Part shown: positions 36,946-45,008 of the stretch, piece by piece
Layout of the letters: each line of letters starts with the position of its first letter
How positions within the stretch are numbered: position 1 is the stretch's first letter
From: Bin52 sp965213935
Lineage (GTDB): Bacteria > Pseudomonadota > Alphaproteobacteria > Thalassobaculales > Thalassobaculaceae
Assembly (NCBI GenBank): GCA_965213935.1
Contig: CBDCAO010000009.1
Location: 62,001-126,000, forward strand
Direction of reading: 5' to 3'
Length of the DNA stretch: 64,000 bases
Made by a program: the position numbers and the translations under genes
Notes under the pieces: model-generated
Told to the model about the DNA's origin: nothing
The model's database searches: none
What the model saw: the letters and a program-made list of their open reading frames with translations, nothing else

Positions 36946-37099
36946 GTTGATCTCAGGTGTGTGTCAAAGACGGGCGCACACGGGTCATACTCAGCATTAT
37001 GTATCCTGAACAGTACGGGTGCGAGGTGCTCAACTGGTATGGCGCGACAAGTAGGATGAGAGTCGCGATGTAAACCGCCTGCGGCCGGTCAGGACGGCG

Positions 37100-37426
37100 T
37101 TAATCGCGGGCGTCGTGCTCGGCGATACCGGCAAGCTCCACCGGTGGGCGGTCGGGGAAGCGGGCAATCAGCGACAGGCTACCGCCCATCGCCTCCACCG
37201 TCCGGCGGAGCGTGGACAGCAGGAGGTCGCTCCGCTGCTCCAGTCGGGAGATTGCGTCCTGGCTGATGCCGAGTTCGCGCGCGACGCTCGCCTGGGTCAG
37301 CGCGCGGGCCTTGCGCAGCTCGCGCAACGTCATTTCCTCGGCGATCAGATCGGCGGCCCGTTCCTCGATCCTGCGGCGTCGCTCGGGGTCGAGTTCTGCC
37401 ATCATTTCATCAAGGCTCACAGTCAT
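37100..37426 (-). CDS. HigA-type antitoxin (XRE helix-turn-helix)
   Basis: A 108-residue antitoxin. The HTH reads LTQASVARELGISQDAISRLEQ. The N-terminal helix region and the tail GGSLSLIARFPDRPPVEL are typical of antitoxins paired with HigB/Gp49-type toxins. The start overlaps the toxin stop by 4 bp (37423-37426). The pair likely autorepresses its promoter. Confidence 0.88.
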   Translation of the reverse strand: MTVSLDEMMAELDPERRRRIEERAADLIAEEMTLRELRKARALTQASVARELGISQDAISRLEQRSDLLLSTLRRTVEAMGGSLSLIARFPDRPPVELAGIAEHDARD

Positions 37427-37791
37427 TGCGTTCCCCTTTCATCGGCGAGGCGGGCAAGGTGCCGGTCGAACCGCTCGTCAGCCTTGCGGATGAGCGCACG
37501 GTAGAACCGCCGCCCGCTGCCGCCGGACTTGTCGCCCGCCACCAGAAGCACGGCCTCACGTGCGGGGTCGAAGGCGAAGGCGGCCCGCCATTCCCCGCCC
37601 GCTGCGCCGAACCGTATCTCCTTCATGTTCGCATGCCGCGACCCGTTCAGCGTATCGACCTGCGGCCGGCCCAGTTGCGGACCGAACTGCTCCAGCAAAC
37701 GGCCGACCGTGTACACCTCGTCCTGCACCTTGACGGGCAGATCGCGAAACTCCGGCACGAAGTCGTCATGGAAAGCGACCCGCCAGTTCAT
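37423..37791 (-). CDS. HigB/RelE-type toxin (phage-derived Gp49-like)
   Basis: A 122-residue toxin, first gene of the pair. It starts MNWRVAFHDDFVPEFRDLP and has the family block VDTLNGSRHANMKEIRFGA and AVLLVAGDKSGG. Such toxins are ribosome-dependent mRNA interferases. The toxin-before-antitoxin order is the HigBA order. A long hairpin lies 73 bp upstream. The reading frame is intact, so the module may still work. Confidence 0.88.
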   Translation of the reverse strand: MNWRVAFHDDFVPEFRDLPVKVQDEVYTVGRLLEQFGPQLGRPQVDTLNGSRHANMKEIRFGAAGGEWRAAFAFDPAREAVLLVAGDKSGGSGRRFYRALIRKADERFDRHLARLADERGTQ

Positions 37792-37863
37792 GGCGGCAGG
37801 ATGGAGTCGCCAGAATATGAAGTCAAGGACATGTTCGTGCTCCCCAGGGGAATCGCTTTTGAG

Positions 37864-37902
37864 GATTGAACGAAACTGCTGCGGGAGCAGCTTCGTTCAA
37901 TC
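37864..37902. repeat. Long near-perfect hairpin between higB-like gene and ISAs1 remnant
   Basis: GATTGAACGAA at 37864-37874 pairs perfectly with 37892-37902, and an inner CTGCT/AGCAG extends the stem, with one A/C mismatch and a GCGGG loop. In all, 16 of 17 pairs form. It could be an IS end, a terminator or a regulatory site. Confidence 0.7.
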
Positions 37903-38212
37903 ACTGCACGAGATGCTGATGATCGCGCCGCTGTCAGTGCTGTGCGGCGGGGAAGGCTGCGCGGACATGGAGCGGTTTGGCCGGGCGAAGGAGGGTTTTT
38001 GCGCCGTTTCATGGCGCTGAAGCACGGCATTCCGAGCCATGATGCCTTTTCGGACCTGTTCAACGCGCTCGATCCCGACGGCTTGCAGAAGGTGCTGCTG
38101 CGGCTTCTGGAGGACTGGTCAGCGCTTCTGGAGGACGATGTCATTGCGATTGACGACAAGTCTCTGCGCCGCTCTTTCGCCACCGCCGCCACTCGCTCGC
38201 CGGTGCATCTGG
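37900..38212 (+). pseudogene. ISAs1 family transposase remnant
   Basis: Two frames together match ISAs1 transposase N-termini: LSVLCGGEGCADMERFGRAKEGF, then RRFMALKHGIPSHDAFSDLF, and VIAIDDKSLRRSF. A shift is needed at the T run near 37997 (one missing T). The match ends at PVHLG, where the IS66-type left end GTAAGCG begins at 38213. The catalytic domain is lost. Confidence 0.78.
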
Positions 38213-38394
38213 GTAAGCGATTAAAGGACGACGGTGTGTATTGTCGTTGATCGGTTTGGGTTCCGCGCGGGAGACTCCTCTGGTTCATTGCAGACGATCG
38301 GAGGTGTTTCCATGAGGGATGATCTATCGGCCGCGCCGGGTGCAGTTCCAGCGCGGATGTATCGGGGCGAAGCGGAGTGGCGTGGTCTGATGAC

Positions 38395-38430
38395 GTAGAG
38401 TCGAGGGGAGGCGCGCCCTGCCGTAGGCCC
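38395..38430 (-). repeat. 3'-terminal 36 nt of the intron, also found at 2923-2958
   Basis: This segment reads GGGCCTACGGCAGGG at its 5' side and GCCTCCCCTCGACTC near its 3' side on the minus strand. Both blocks are identical at 2923-2958 on the plus strand, with 3 differences in 36 positions overall. Confidence 0.8.
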
Positions 38431-38513
38431 GAGGGAGTAGCTGTTGCCGGCCGCTTTCGCTCGACGCCGGTGCCTCAGTCTCAGCCATAGCCGCGTTTCC
38501 TCACCCCCGCTCG

Positions 38514-38550
38514 TCGAACCGGGCGTGCGGTTTTCCCGCACCCAGCTCTC
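38514..38550 (-). other. Group II intron domain V
   Basis: On the minus strand the sequence runs GAGAGCTGGGTGCGGGAAAA and ends CGCCCGGTTCGA, forming the conserved catalytic hairpin with a GAAA-type tip and paired GGTGCGG/CCGCAC arms. Domain V is the ribozyme core, so the intron RNA may still be active. Confidence 0.85.
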
Positions 38551-38558
38551 AGTCGGGA

Positions 38559-39899
38559 TCATGCCTTCGCCCACGGAAAGGTCTTTGTTGTCCGCTCAAG
38601 CTGTCTCAGACCGAAGTCATCTCGCAGTCTGGCATCCGGGAAGCGCACATATTGCCCGGACTTCACCTTGTGCTTGTGACAAAGCCACCGTCGCAGCCGC
38701 CGGATCGTATGTCGGTTGATGGACTTGTAGGCCGGTGAGACCTGACCCAGGGTGAAGTAGTTCGCCCATCCGGAGATCATCCGGTTGAGTTCGGCCACTT
38801 TCGCCCCGGTGTCCATCCAGACGGACTTGCGGTCCGTCTTCTTGCTGATCCGGTGGCAGATGTCCTGGACGTTTGCCTTGCTCGGGCGAGTGCCGACATA
38901 GCGGCTGCCGTCGGTCCGGCGCCAGTTCCAGCCGATGCGGTATCCGAGGAACTCGAACGGTTCCTCGGGGCATCGAAGACATCGGGTCTTGCGGGCGTTG
39001 ACCGGCAGCTTCAGCACTCCCATGATCCGTTTGACCGCCGCCAGCATCTCTGCCGCCGGTGCCTTTCCGAGTACACAAAAGTCATCCGCGTAATTCACGA
39101 TCTCCGCCCCGAACCGGCGGGCGTATCCGTTGAGTTTCCAGCCAAGGATGAAGCGACGCATGTAGATGGAGCTCAACAGCGGGCTCACCGGTGACCCCTG
39201 AGGGGTTCCCTTGCGCTCCCGCCGTGCCCGGTTCGTGCGGCGTGTGCCGCCGTCCCCGTCGTCCTCTTCCACCGGCGCTTCCAGCCACGCCTTGATGAGC
39301 CCCAGGAGCCGTCCGTCGCTGACGCGCCGGGCGATGCTCTTCAGGAGTTCGGCGTGCGGAATTTCGCCGAAATAGTTCGAGAGGTCGGCGTCAACCACCT
39401 CGTGGTGCCCCCGTGACAGCAGGCCATGAATGCGGTTAACCGCATCCTTCGCACTGCGGCCCGGCCGGTAGGCATACTGTTCCGGTTGCAGGTCCGCCTC
39501 GAAGATCGGCTCCAGCACAAGCATGGCCGATGTCTGCGCAACCCGGTCCTTCAGGCACGGAATGCCCAAGGGCCGGAACTTCCCCGGTTCCTTCTTCGGG
39601 ATCAGGACCTGACGCACCGCTTGCGGTGTGTAGGTCCCGTCCCTCAGTTCCCGCGACAGGTCCCCAAGCCAGTCTCCCACTCCCGCCTTCTCGATGTCCG
39701 CAAGTGTCTCGCCGTCGACACCCGCCGACCCGCCATTGCGGCGGACCCGCGTCCAGGCCTCCAGCAGAAAGTCCTCGCGCCACACCTTGTCGATCAGGGC
39801 GTGAAAGCGCCGGTCAGGTTCTTCCTTCGCTTTCTCATGCAGTGTGTGCTGGAGTTTCCGAACCCTCTGTGCCCCTGTTAGACCTTCGCCAGTAGGCAT
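38559..39899 (-). CDS. ltrA: Group II intron reverse transcriptase/maturase (LtrA-like)
   Basis: A 446-residue protein. The reverse transcriptase blocks are intact: VRQVLIPKKEPGKFRPLGIP, then YRPGRSAKDAVNRI, GTPQGSPVSPLLSSIY and the catalytic YADD in VNYADDFCVLG. The C-terminal maturase region ends with GWANYFTLGQ and RLRRWLCHKHKV. No HNH endonuclease domain follows. GGAAAGGAAG precedes the ATG at 39899; an upstream GTG at 39917 is less likely. The protein helps splicing and retrohoming of its own intron. Confidence 0.95.
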   Translation of the reverse strand: MPTGEGLTGAQRVRKLQHTLHEKAKEEPDRRFHALIDKVWREDFLLEAWTRVRRNGGSAGVDGETLADIEKAGVGDWLGDLSRELRDGTYTPQAVRQVLIPKKEPGKFRPLGIPCLKDRVAQTSAMLVLEPIFEADLQPEQYAYRPGRSAKDAVNRIHGLLSRGHHEVVDADLSNYFGEIPHAELLKSIARRVSDGRLLGLIKAWLEAPVEEDDGDGGTRRTNRARRERKGTPQGSPVSPLLSSIYMRRFILGWKLNGYARRFGAEIVNYADDFCVLGKAPAAEMLAAVKRIMGVLKLPVNARKTRCLRCPEEPFEFLGYRIGWNWRRTDGSRYVGTRPSKANVQDICHRISKKTDRKSVWMDTGAKVAELNRMISGWANYFTLGQVSPAYKSINRHTIRRLRRWLCHKHKVKSGQYVRFPDARLRDDFGLRQLERTTKTFPWAKA

Positions 39900-40610
39900 G
39901 CCTTGCTTCCTTTCCACACAACTCCCGACTCAGGGCCCCTTCCCTCGACCGGCGTTACCCGGCGTCTCCAGTATTACGGGCCCATCCGCCACCCTGACGG
40001 CCCGGCCTGTCCCTCGCGGGCTTCCGGTTGGTGCGTGCCACACCACCATCAGGGCTTCCCGTGTTGCTGCGTTTTCCATCTTCCGTGCATGTCGGCGCCA
40101 TTACCCCGGTGGAAACGCCCCGGTGCGCGTGTCGCTTGCTTCCCGGTGCGCCGTCGGCCTTCCCCAGAAATCTGGTGGGTCGGCTTCCACATGAGCCGTT
40201 TCGAGGCCTGCTCAGCGTTCACTCACGTTCCGACCTGCATGGTCGCTGAGCTGCCCAAGGCAGCCCTTCTCTCCGCGGTGCTTCAAACCATGTCGTTGCC
40301 TCCATGATCCGCCGCGGCTGCTACCAACCGAAGCGACAACTGTTGGGCGGGGTTCGCACCCGCAAGGAAAACGCGCCTTTCCACGGCGCACAGATTTCGA
40401 GGGCTGGGTCGGCACCCAGTCCAGCTTCTGCGAGGCACGCGGCGTGTCGTTGAAGACGTTCCAGAACTGGCGCCGGCGTTTGGGTCTGGTGACGCGGAAC
40501 GGGGGAGCCGGGCGCGGTGGCTTCGTCGAACTCGCGGTCTCGTCCGATCCGGGCTGGGATGTCGAGCTTTCGCTCGGCGATGGTGTGGTGCTTCGGGTGC
40601 GGCGAACCTG

Positions 40611-40885
40611 ATGCTGGGGGGCTGGCCGTCAGGCGGCATCTGGCTGTCGACGGCGCCGACGGACATGCGCTGCAGCTTCGACGGTCTGTGCGCGCTGGTC
40701 TCGAGCCATCTTGGTGAGAACCCGGCACGTGGTCGCTGGTATGTGTTCGTGAACCGGCGGCGCACGATGGTGAAGGTTCTCGGGTTCGAGTACGGCGGGT
40801 TCTTCATCTGGTCCAAGCGCCTGGAGCAGGGCCTGTTCGCCTCGCCGCGGGTTCCGGTTCCCGGGCAGGTATCGGTGTCACTCAC
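40611..40885 (+). pseudogene. IS66 tnpB gene, 3' truncated
   Basis: The start overlaps the tnpA stop (TGATG). The text MLGGWPSGGIWLSTAPTDMR, then DGLCALVSSHLGENP, WYVFVNRRRTMVKVLG and KRLEQGLFASPR matches the IS66 OrfB (IS66_Orf2) family through about residue 90. After VSLTS the frame leaves the family and runs into flanking sequence, so the C-terminus is lost. Confidence 0.8.
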
Positions 40886-40968
40886 CTCGCGGAGCGGCCT
40901 CCACCGCGCTCCAGCCTGTCGGGGTCCTTTCGGTTGCAAGGCCGGCGCTATCGGGCGTGCGAGACATG

Positions 40969-42549
40969 CTACTCCGGGCTCGAATAGGGGTTGAACTCTG
41001 CTTCGAGCTTGGACATCAGGAAAAAGGTTTCCTCCACCGCATTGGTGACAAGCAGGATATTTGTCAGTTCCAGCTGCAGCAGGGACGAGTCCAGTTCCAC
41101 ATAGCGGGCGCGCATCTTGCGCATCTGGGCACGCCGGTCCCCGATGAGCTGCGTTGCCATAGTCCAGGAGCTCTCGTCGCCGGCCTCCATGGCGTCATTC
41201 ACCGCCAGGAACACGAAGTCCACCCCCTCGCAGATATCGTCGCGAAACTTCTCCAGTCCCGGCCGGTTGTTCAGGTCCAGCAAGGCCTTGCACATGCCAC
41301 CCACCGCACTTTCCATCCAGAACAGCAGTTTCAGGCGGCTTATCATCGCATTGCGGCTTTCCATGTCCTGCATGGAGCTGGATGCATGCAGTTCGTCCAG
41401 AAAGTGCCCGATCTCGTTGAGCACATTCCGGCACGCATCCTGGGTCGGTACCAGGTCCTCGCCTTGCCGCACAACGTCGAAATATTTCGAAAAGATCCCG
41501 AACGCGCGCTTCTGTTCCAGATCGACCAGCATCGCCGAGGAGTCCAGATCCACCGACGCATGGTCGTAAATGAAATGCGCCTTGGACAGCTCGTCGACGG
41601 GTGATACCGGCCAGAACCGTTCGAAAAGCCGGGTCGTCGGATCGAGCAACAGGAGCAGCACCGGAAGCAGGGCCAGGGAGCCGATCAGGTAGACAAACGC
41701 CAATTGCTGTTCCAGCTCGAACGGGAGGGCTAAAACCAGGGCCCTGACGACCGGCACATCGAAATAGAGTTCAACGTAAAACAGGGGGATCATCACGACG
41801 CAGATCACAACGTTCAGATACACCAGGTACATGGAGACTTGGCGGGACTGGCCGGTCAGGTTCGCCGACAGGATGTACATGACGGCGCTCGACCCGATGA
41901 AGGTGCCGTAAATGACCATTATGGCCTGGTCTATGGTGAGGATCCCGACAGCGGAAAGGCTGATACCGAATACGGATACCGTGCTTGAAGACTGCACGGC
42001 GGCTGTCAGCCCGGTCGCGATCAGGAACGCAAGAAGCGGCGAAGTCCCGGCCCCCGCCATCATATCCCGGAACCAGGGCTGGTCGGCCAGCGGTGCTGCT
42101 GCTTCCTTCAGCAGGGTCAGCCCGAAAACAACCAAGGCGCCGCCGAGGAGCGCCGCCGCGACTCGGCGGTATTTCGACAGGGACTTGCTGGCCATGCAAA
42201 GGCCGGAAAGGCCGAGCACGAACAGCGCCACTATCCTGACATCGAAGGTGACGAGCAGAACGAGAAGCGTCACGCCGCCGCCGCCGCCGAGAATGAGTGC
42301 GAACGCACTCTTCGTTGTAATCATCCCCGAGCGCAGCAAGCTGACCACGATAAAGGCCAGTCCGGTCATGCTCTGGGTGGCGCCGCCGGCGATCCCGCCC
42401 CACAAGAAGGCGCTCAGGGGATGCCCTGTCAGGCGCTGCGCGGTTCGGCGCAGCCGCCGGCTCGCCAGTTTCTTCAGGTTCTCCGTAAGGAACCACATTC
42501 CGACGACAAAAAGTCCGAGCCCCCCAACCACACCGGCAAAATGTTCCAC
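40969..42549 (-). CDS. Na/Pi cotransporter family protein with PhoU-like C-terminus
   Basis: A 526-residue membrane protein. The N-terminal half has about eight hydrophobic segments and the inverted repeat motifs of NptA-type transporters: GGATQSMTGLAFIV first and TAAVQSSSTVSVFG second. The last 200 residues are helical and PhoU-like (ECEG-type text such as DICEGVDFVFLAV). The family takes up or exports phosphate with sodium, or regulates Pi. The first QSS motif is altered to QSM. The start is GTG with GGGGAG about 10 bp upstream. Confidence 0.87.
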   Translation of the reverse strand: MEHFAGVVGGLGLFVVGMWFLTENLKKLASRRLRRTAQRLTGHPLSAFLWGGIAGGATQSMTGLAFIVVSLLRSGMITTKSAFALILGGGGGVTLLVLLVTFDVRIVALFVLGLSGLCMASKSLSKYRRVAAALLGGALVVFGLTLLKEAAAPLADQPWFRDMMAGAGTSPLLAFLIATGLTAAVQSSSTVSVFGISLSAVGILTIDQAIMVIYGTFIGSSAVMYILSANLTGQSRQVSMYLVYLNVVICVVMIPLFYVELYFDVPVVRALVLALPFELEQQLAFVYLIGSLALLPVLLLLLDPTTRLFERFWPVSPVDELSKAHFIYDHASVDLDSSAMLVDLEQKRAFGIFSKYFDVVRQGEDLVPTQDACRNVLNEIGHFLDELHASSSMQDMESRNAMISRLKLLFWMESAVGGMCKALLDLNNRPGLEKFRDDICEGVDFVFLAVNDAMEAGDESSWTMATQLIGDRRAQMRKMRARYVELDSSLLQLELTNILLVTNAVEETFFLMSKLEAEFNPYSSPE

Positions 42550-42733
42550 AAATTTGCACTCCCCCCAAATCGGACCCCCTGCTTACGACGGATGATCAGG
42601 TTGCTGCAACGGATGACAGGTCGCCGTGCCATCGGGGCATGGGAGACGCCTGGAACAGTGTCTGGCCGCGCACGTCCAGGCGGTCGCCCGGAACGCATGT
42701 CATCGCCGATACCGCGGTCCGAACCAAATGGCT

Positions 42734-43306
42734 TCAATTCCGGGCGAGAGCTGCGGCGGCCGAGCCAGAGACGGCTCCGGCGATCCACCTTGTCCCATCC
42801 CCGAGGATCGCGACTTCCCGGTACGACCGGTCAGGATCGGTATTGTCGAAGAACAGGGTCACGTCTGCCCGCGCCATCGCTGCCGGCAGCTTGGCGTGCG
42901 AACGCACGAACCGCCGCCTTGCGTCGGCTTCCGGGACATCATGGCCGCCGAGCGCGACACGGTTGCGAATGCGGTCGAGCGCCCGGTCGGGCGAACCAAC
43001 GGACACATAGTCCGGAACGATCCGCCAGCCAGCCCGATGCGTGGACACCATGTGGTGGAGGATGCCGGAACCGGCAAGCGTGGTCTGCACCAGATGCGAT
43101 CGGTTGGCGGCAAGCGCATCCCGCCTCCGGCGAAGGGCCTCGCGCGCCGCGTGCGCAGGGCTGCCCGACGTCCAGGTTGCGCGCAATGGCATCGGGGTCG
43201 ATGATTTCGAGCCGCCTGAAGCTATTCATGCGTGTCAAGGTGGAGTTGCCGCAGCCGTTCGGGCCGGCAACTACAAGGAGGGTCGGCGCGCGCGGATGCG
43301 GGCGGG
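42734..43306 (-). pseudogene. Zeta-toxin-like kinase, frameshifted, Walker lysine lost
   Basis: Two frames together read as a zeta/predicted ABC-type ATPase. The first has PTLLVVAGPNGCGNSTLTRM and IIDPDAIARNL; the second continues AAREALRRRRDALAANRSHL, with VQTTLAGSG, and DYVSVGSPDRALDRIRNRVALGGHDVP in the lid and substrate region. A frameshift lies near 43150-43180. The P-loop reads GCGNST, so Asn replaces the essential Lys. The gene is dead or catalytically silent. Confidence 0.75.
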
Positions 43307-43489
43307 TCAGGCGGTCTTCCGCTCGGACGGACTGAGCACCCGGTCCCCGTCCATGGTCCGTGCGACATAGGCGCCGTCCAAACGGACGCCGTAGAGCGTG
43401 CCGCCGGTCCGGTCCTGGAGCAGCTTCCGGTGAATCGCCACCGCCACCCGCTCGGCAGCCTGGCAGAGCGTCGCGTCGTCGAGTTGGAC
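43307..43489 (-). pseudogene. Partner gene of the zeta-like kinase (antitoxin-like), 5' end lost
   Basis: A 60-codon open frame starting just after an in-frame TAG and with no start codon: VQLDDATLCQAAERVAVAIH, then RKLLQDRTGGTLYGVRLDG and YVARTMDGDRVLSPSERK. The stop TGA sits right where the kinase frame begins, the usual spacing of a coupled pair. The 5' part of the gene is missing or carries the stop mutation. Confidence 0.55.
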
Positions 43490-43742
43490 CTAGCGGTTGG
43501 TTGTACTGACCCGCCGATGGCCGCGACTGCAATCGCGTGGACCATCGTCCCTCGTCGGCGCGCTGCTGGCTGCGGTGTGGAAACGTGAACCTGTGCGGGG
43601 AGTGAACCGAAATACCGGATTGCGCCAGGACGCATGTGCAGGCAGGTAGACAGCCTGGTCCTGCCCCACCTGTCGGCCGGTTACGTAACTTTATGACAAC
43701 ACGCAAGTTTTTTGGAATTTGCGACGACAGGCCATAAAGCAC

Positions 43743-43832
43743 TGGCGGATGGGGTGGGATTCGAACCCACGAGACGCGCAAACGCCTGCTGGTTTTCAAG
43801 ACCAGTGCCTTCAACCGCTCGGCCACCCATCC
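43743..43832 (-). tRNA. tRNA-Ser (UGA)
   Basis: The minus-strand gene begins GGATGGGTGGCCGAGCGGTT and has the anticodon stem-loop CTGGTCTTGAAAACCAG (anticodon TGA), a long variable arm as in serine tRNAs, the T-arm GTGGGTTCGAATCCCAC, a CCCATCC acceptor strand, G discriminator and an encoded CCA. It is 90 nt long with CCA. Confidence 0.97.
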
Positions 43833-44019
43833 GGAATGTCTGCTCCCATTAGGCAATCGCACGGAATGGTTCAAGGGGCTCATCGGGACCGGATTGCCGG
43901 CGGGGCGGAGAACGTGCCCGAACGGCCGCTGCGAACACCGTCAGCGCGTCTACAACATCTTGCCGAAAGTCCCCCGTGTGCTTACAGTATGTTGTGATAG
44001 TTGACAGGGTCGGATCGGA

Positions 44020-44988
44020 ATGCTCAGAAAACTCCTGCTGGGGACGGTGATGGCCGCAGGACTGGGAATGTACGCTGCCGAGGCGAGCGAACCGTTCTCT
44101 GCATGGCTCGACGGAGTCCGGACCGAAGCGCTTGAACGGGGCATGCGCACCGAAACCCTTGACGCGGCGTTCGCGGACCTGGAACCGTTGCCCCGTGTCA
44201 TCGAGCTCGACCGGAACCAGCCCGAATTCACGCTCACCTTCCGGCAGTACCTCGACCGGGTAGTCAGCGACCGCCGGGTGCGGAAGGGACGCGAGCTTCT
44301 CGAGCGCCATGCGGCGCTGCTCGGGAAGGTCTCCGATGCCTACAGGGTACCGTCACGCTTCATCGTCGCACTGTGGGGCATCGAGACCGACTTCGGCCGC
44401 ATCACCGGGGGGTTTCCCGTGATCGCCGCGCTCGCAACCCTCGCCCATGACGGGCGGCGCAGCGCCTTCTTTCGCAGGGAACTGATGCTGGCGCTCGAGA
44501 TCATCGACCAGGGGCACATCGCTGCCGACGACATGATCGGCTCCTGGGCAGGCGCCATGGGCCAGAACCAGTTCATGCCGTCCAGTTTCCATGCCTACGC
44601 AGTCGATCATGACGGCGACGGAGAGAAGAACATCTGGGGCTCGCTTCCCGACATTTTCGCGTCCACAGCCAACTACCTGTCGCGCGCCGGCTGGTCCGAC
44701 GACACGACATGGGGGCGCCCGGTCCGGCTTCCGACCGGGTTTCCCGGCGAACACATCGGACGGGCGGTGGTCAAGGGACTGGCCGACTGGCAGCGCCTCG
44801 GGGTTCGCAAGGCGGACGGCACGGATCTCCCCGATCGCAACCTTCCGGCCTCGGTCGTGACCCCGCAGTCAGGCAGCCGGGATCCGGCCTTCATGGTCTA
44901 CGGGAACTTCGAGGTGATCCTGAAATGGAACCGATCGGAGTACTTCGCCATTGCCGTCGGAACCCTGGCCGACCGGCTCGGCAGGTAG
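44020..44988 (+). CDS. Lytic murein transglycosylase (MltB-like)
   Basis: A 322-residue periplasmic enzyme that cleaves the MurNAc-GlcNAc bond with 1,6-anhydro formation. The signal peptide covers LLLGTVMAAGLGMYAAEA. The catalytic region has VALWGIETDFGRITGGFPV, with the Glu of GIETDFG, then GSWAGAMGQNQFMPSSF and YAVDHDGDGEKNIW. It matches the alphaproteobacterial MltB group without the peptidoglycan-binding C-terminal domain. It starts a long run of cell-wall and core genes on the plus strand. Confidence 0.92.
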   Translation: MLRKLLLGTVMAAGLGMYAAEASEPFSAWLDGVRTEALERGMRTETLDAAFADLEPLPRVIELDRNQPEFTLTFRQYLDRVVSDRRVRKGRELLERHAALLGKVSDAYRVPSRFIVALWGIETDFGRITGGFPVIAALATLAHDGRRSAFFRRELMLALEIIDQGHIAADDMIGSWAGAMGQNQFMPSSFHAYAVDHDGDGEKNIWGSLPDIFASTANYLSRAGWSDDTTWGRPVRLPTGFPGEHIGRAVVKGLADWQRLGVRKADGTDLPDRNLPASVVTPQSGSRDPAFMVYGNFEVILKWNRSEYFAIAVGTLADRLGR

Positions 44989-45008
44989 TGCGGGCATACC
45001 GACACACG

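Larger units (their letters stand above)
38395..40391 (-). mobile_element. Group II intron, complete, inserted in IS66 tnpA
   Basis: On the minus strand the intron starts GTGCGCC at 40391 and ends ...CTCGACTCTAC at 38395, matching the group II rules GUGYG...AY. Its length is 1997 bp. It has a 5' structured part of about 490 bp, the reverse transcriptase gene, domain V at 38514-38550 and a long domain VI region. The exact ends are confirmed by the in-frame rejoining of tnpA. Confidence 0.88.
38312..40611 (+). pseudogene. IS66 tnpA gene interrupted by the group II intron
   Basis: The first part, 38312-38394, starts ATG with GATCGGAGG upstream and reads MRDDLSAAPGAVPARMYRG. The second part, 40392-40608, reads DFEGWVGTQSSFCEARGVSL, then KTFQNWRRRLGL, and stops at 40609-40611. 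Joining base 38394 to 40392 gives an unbroken 100-codon frame typical of IS66 OrfA, a helix-turn-helix protein. The intron lies antisense, so tnpA RNA cannot be repaired by splicing. Confidence 0.8.
38213..40885 (+). mobile_element. IS66-type element, right part lost, split by a group II intron
   Basis: The left end GTAAGCG at 38213 fits IS66-family termini and cuts into the ISAs1 remnant. It carries tnpA (split) and tnpB (truncated); the large tnpC transposase gene and the right end are missing. The tnpB match fades near 40885. The right limit is approximate. Confidence 0.75.
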
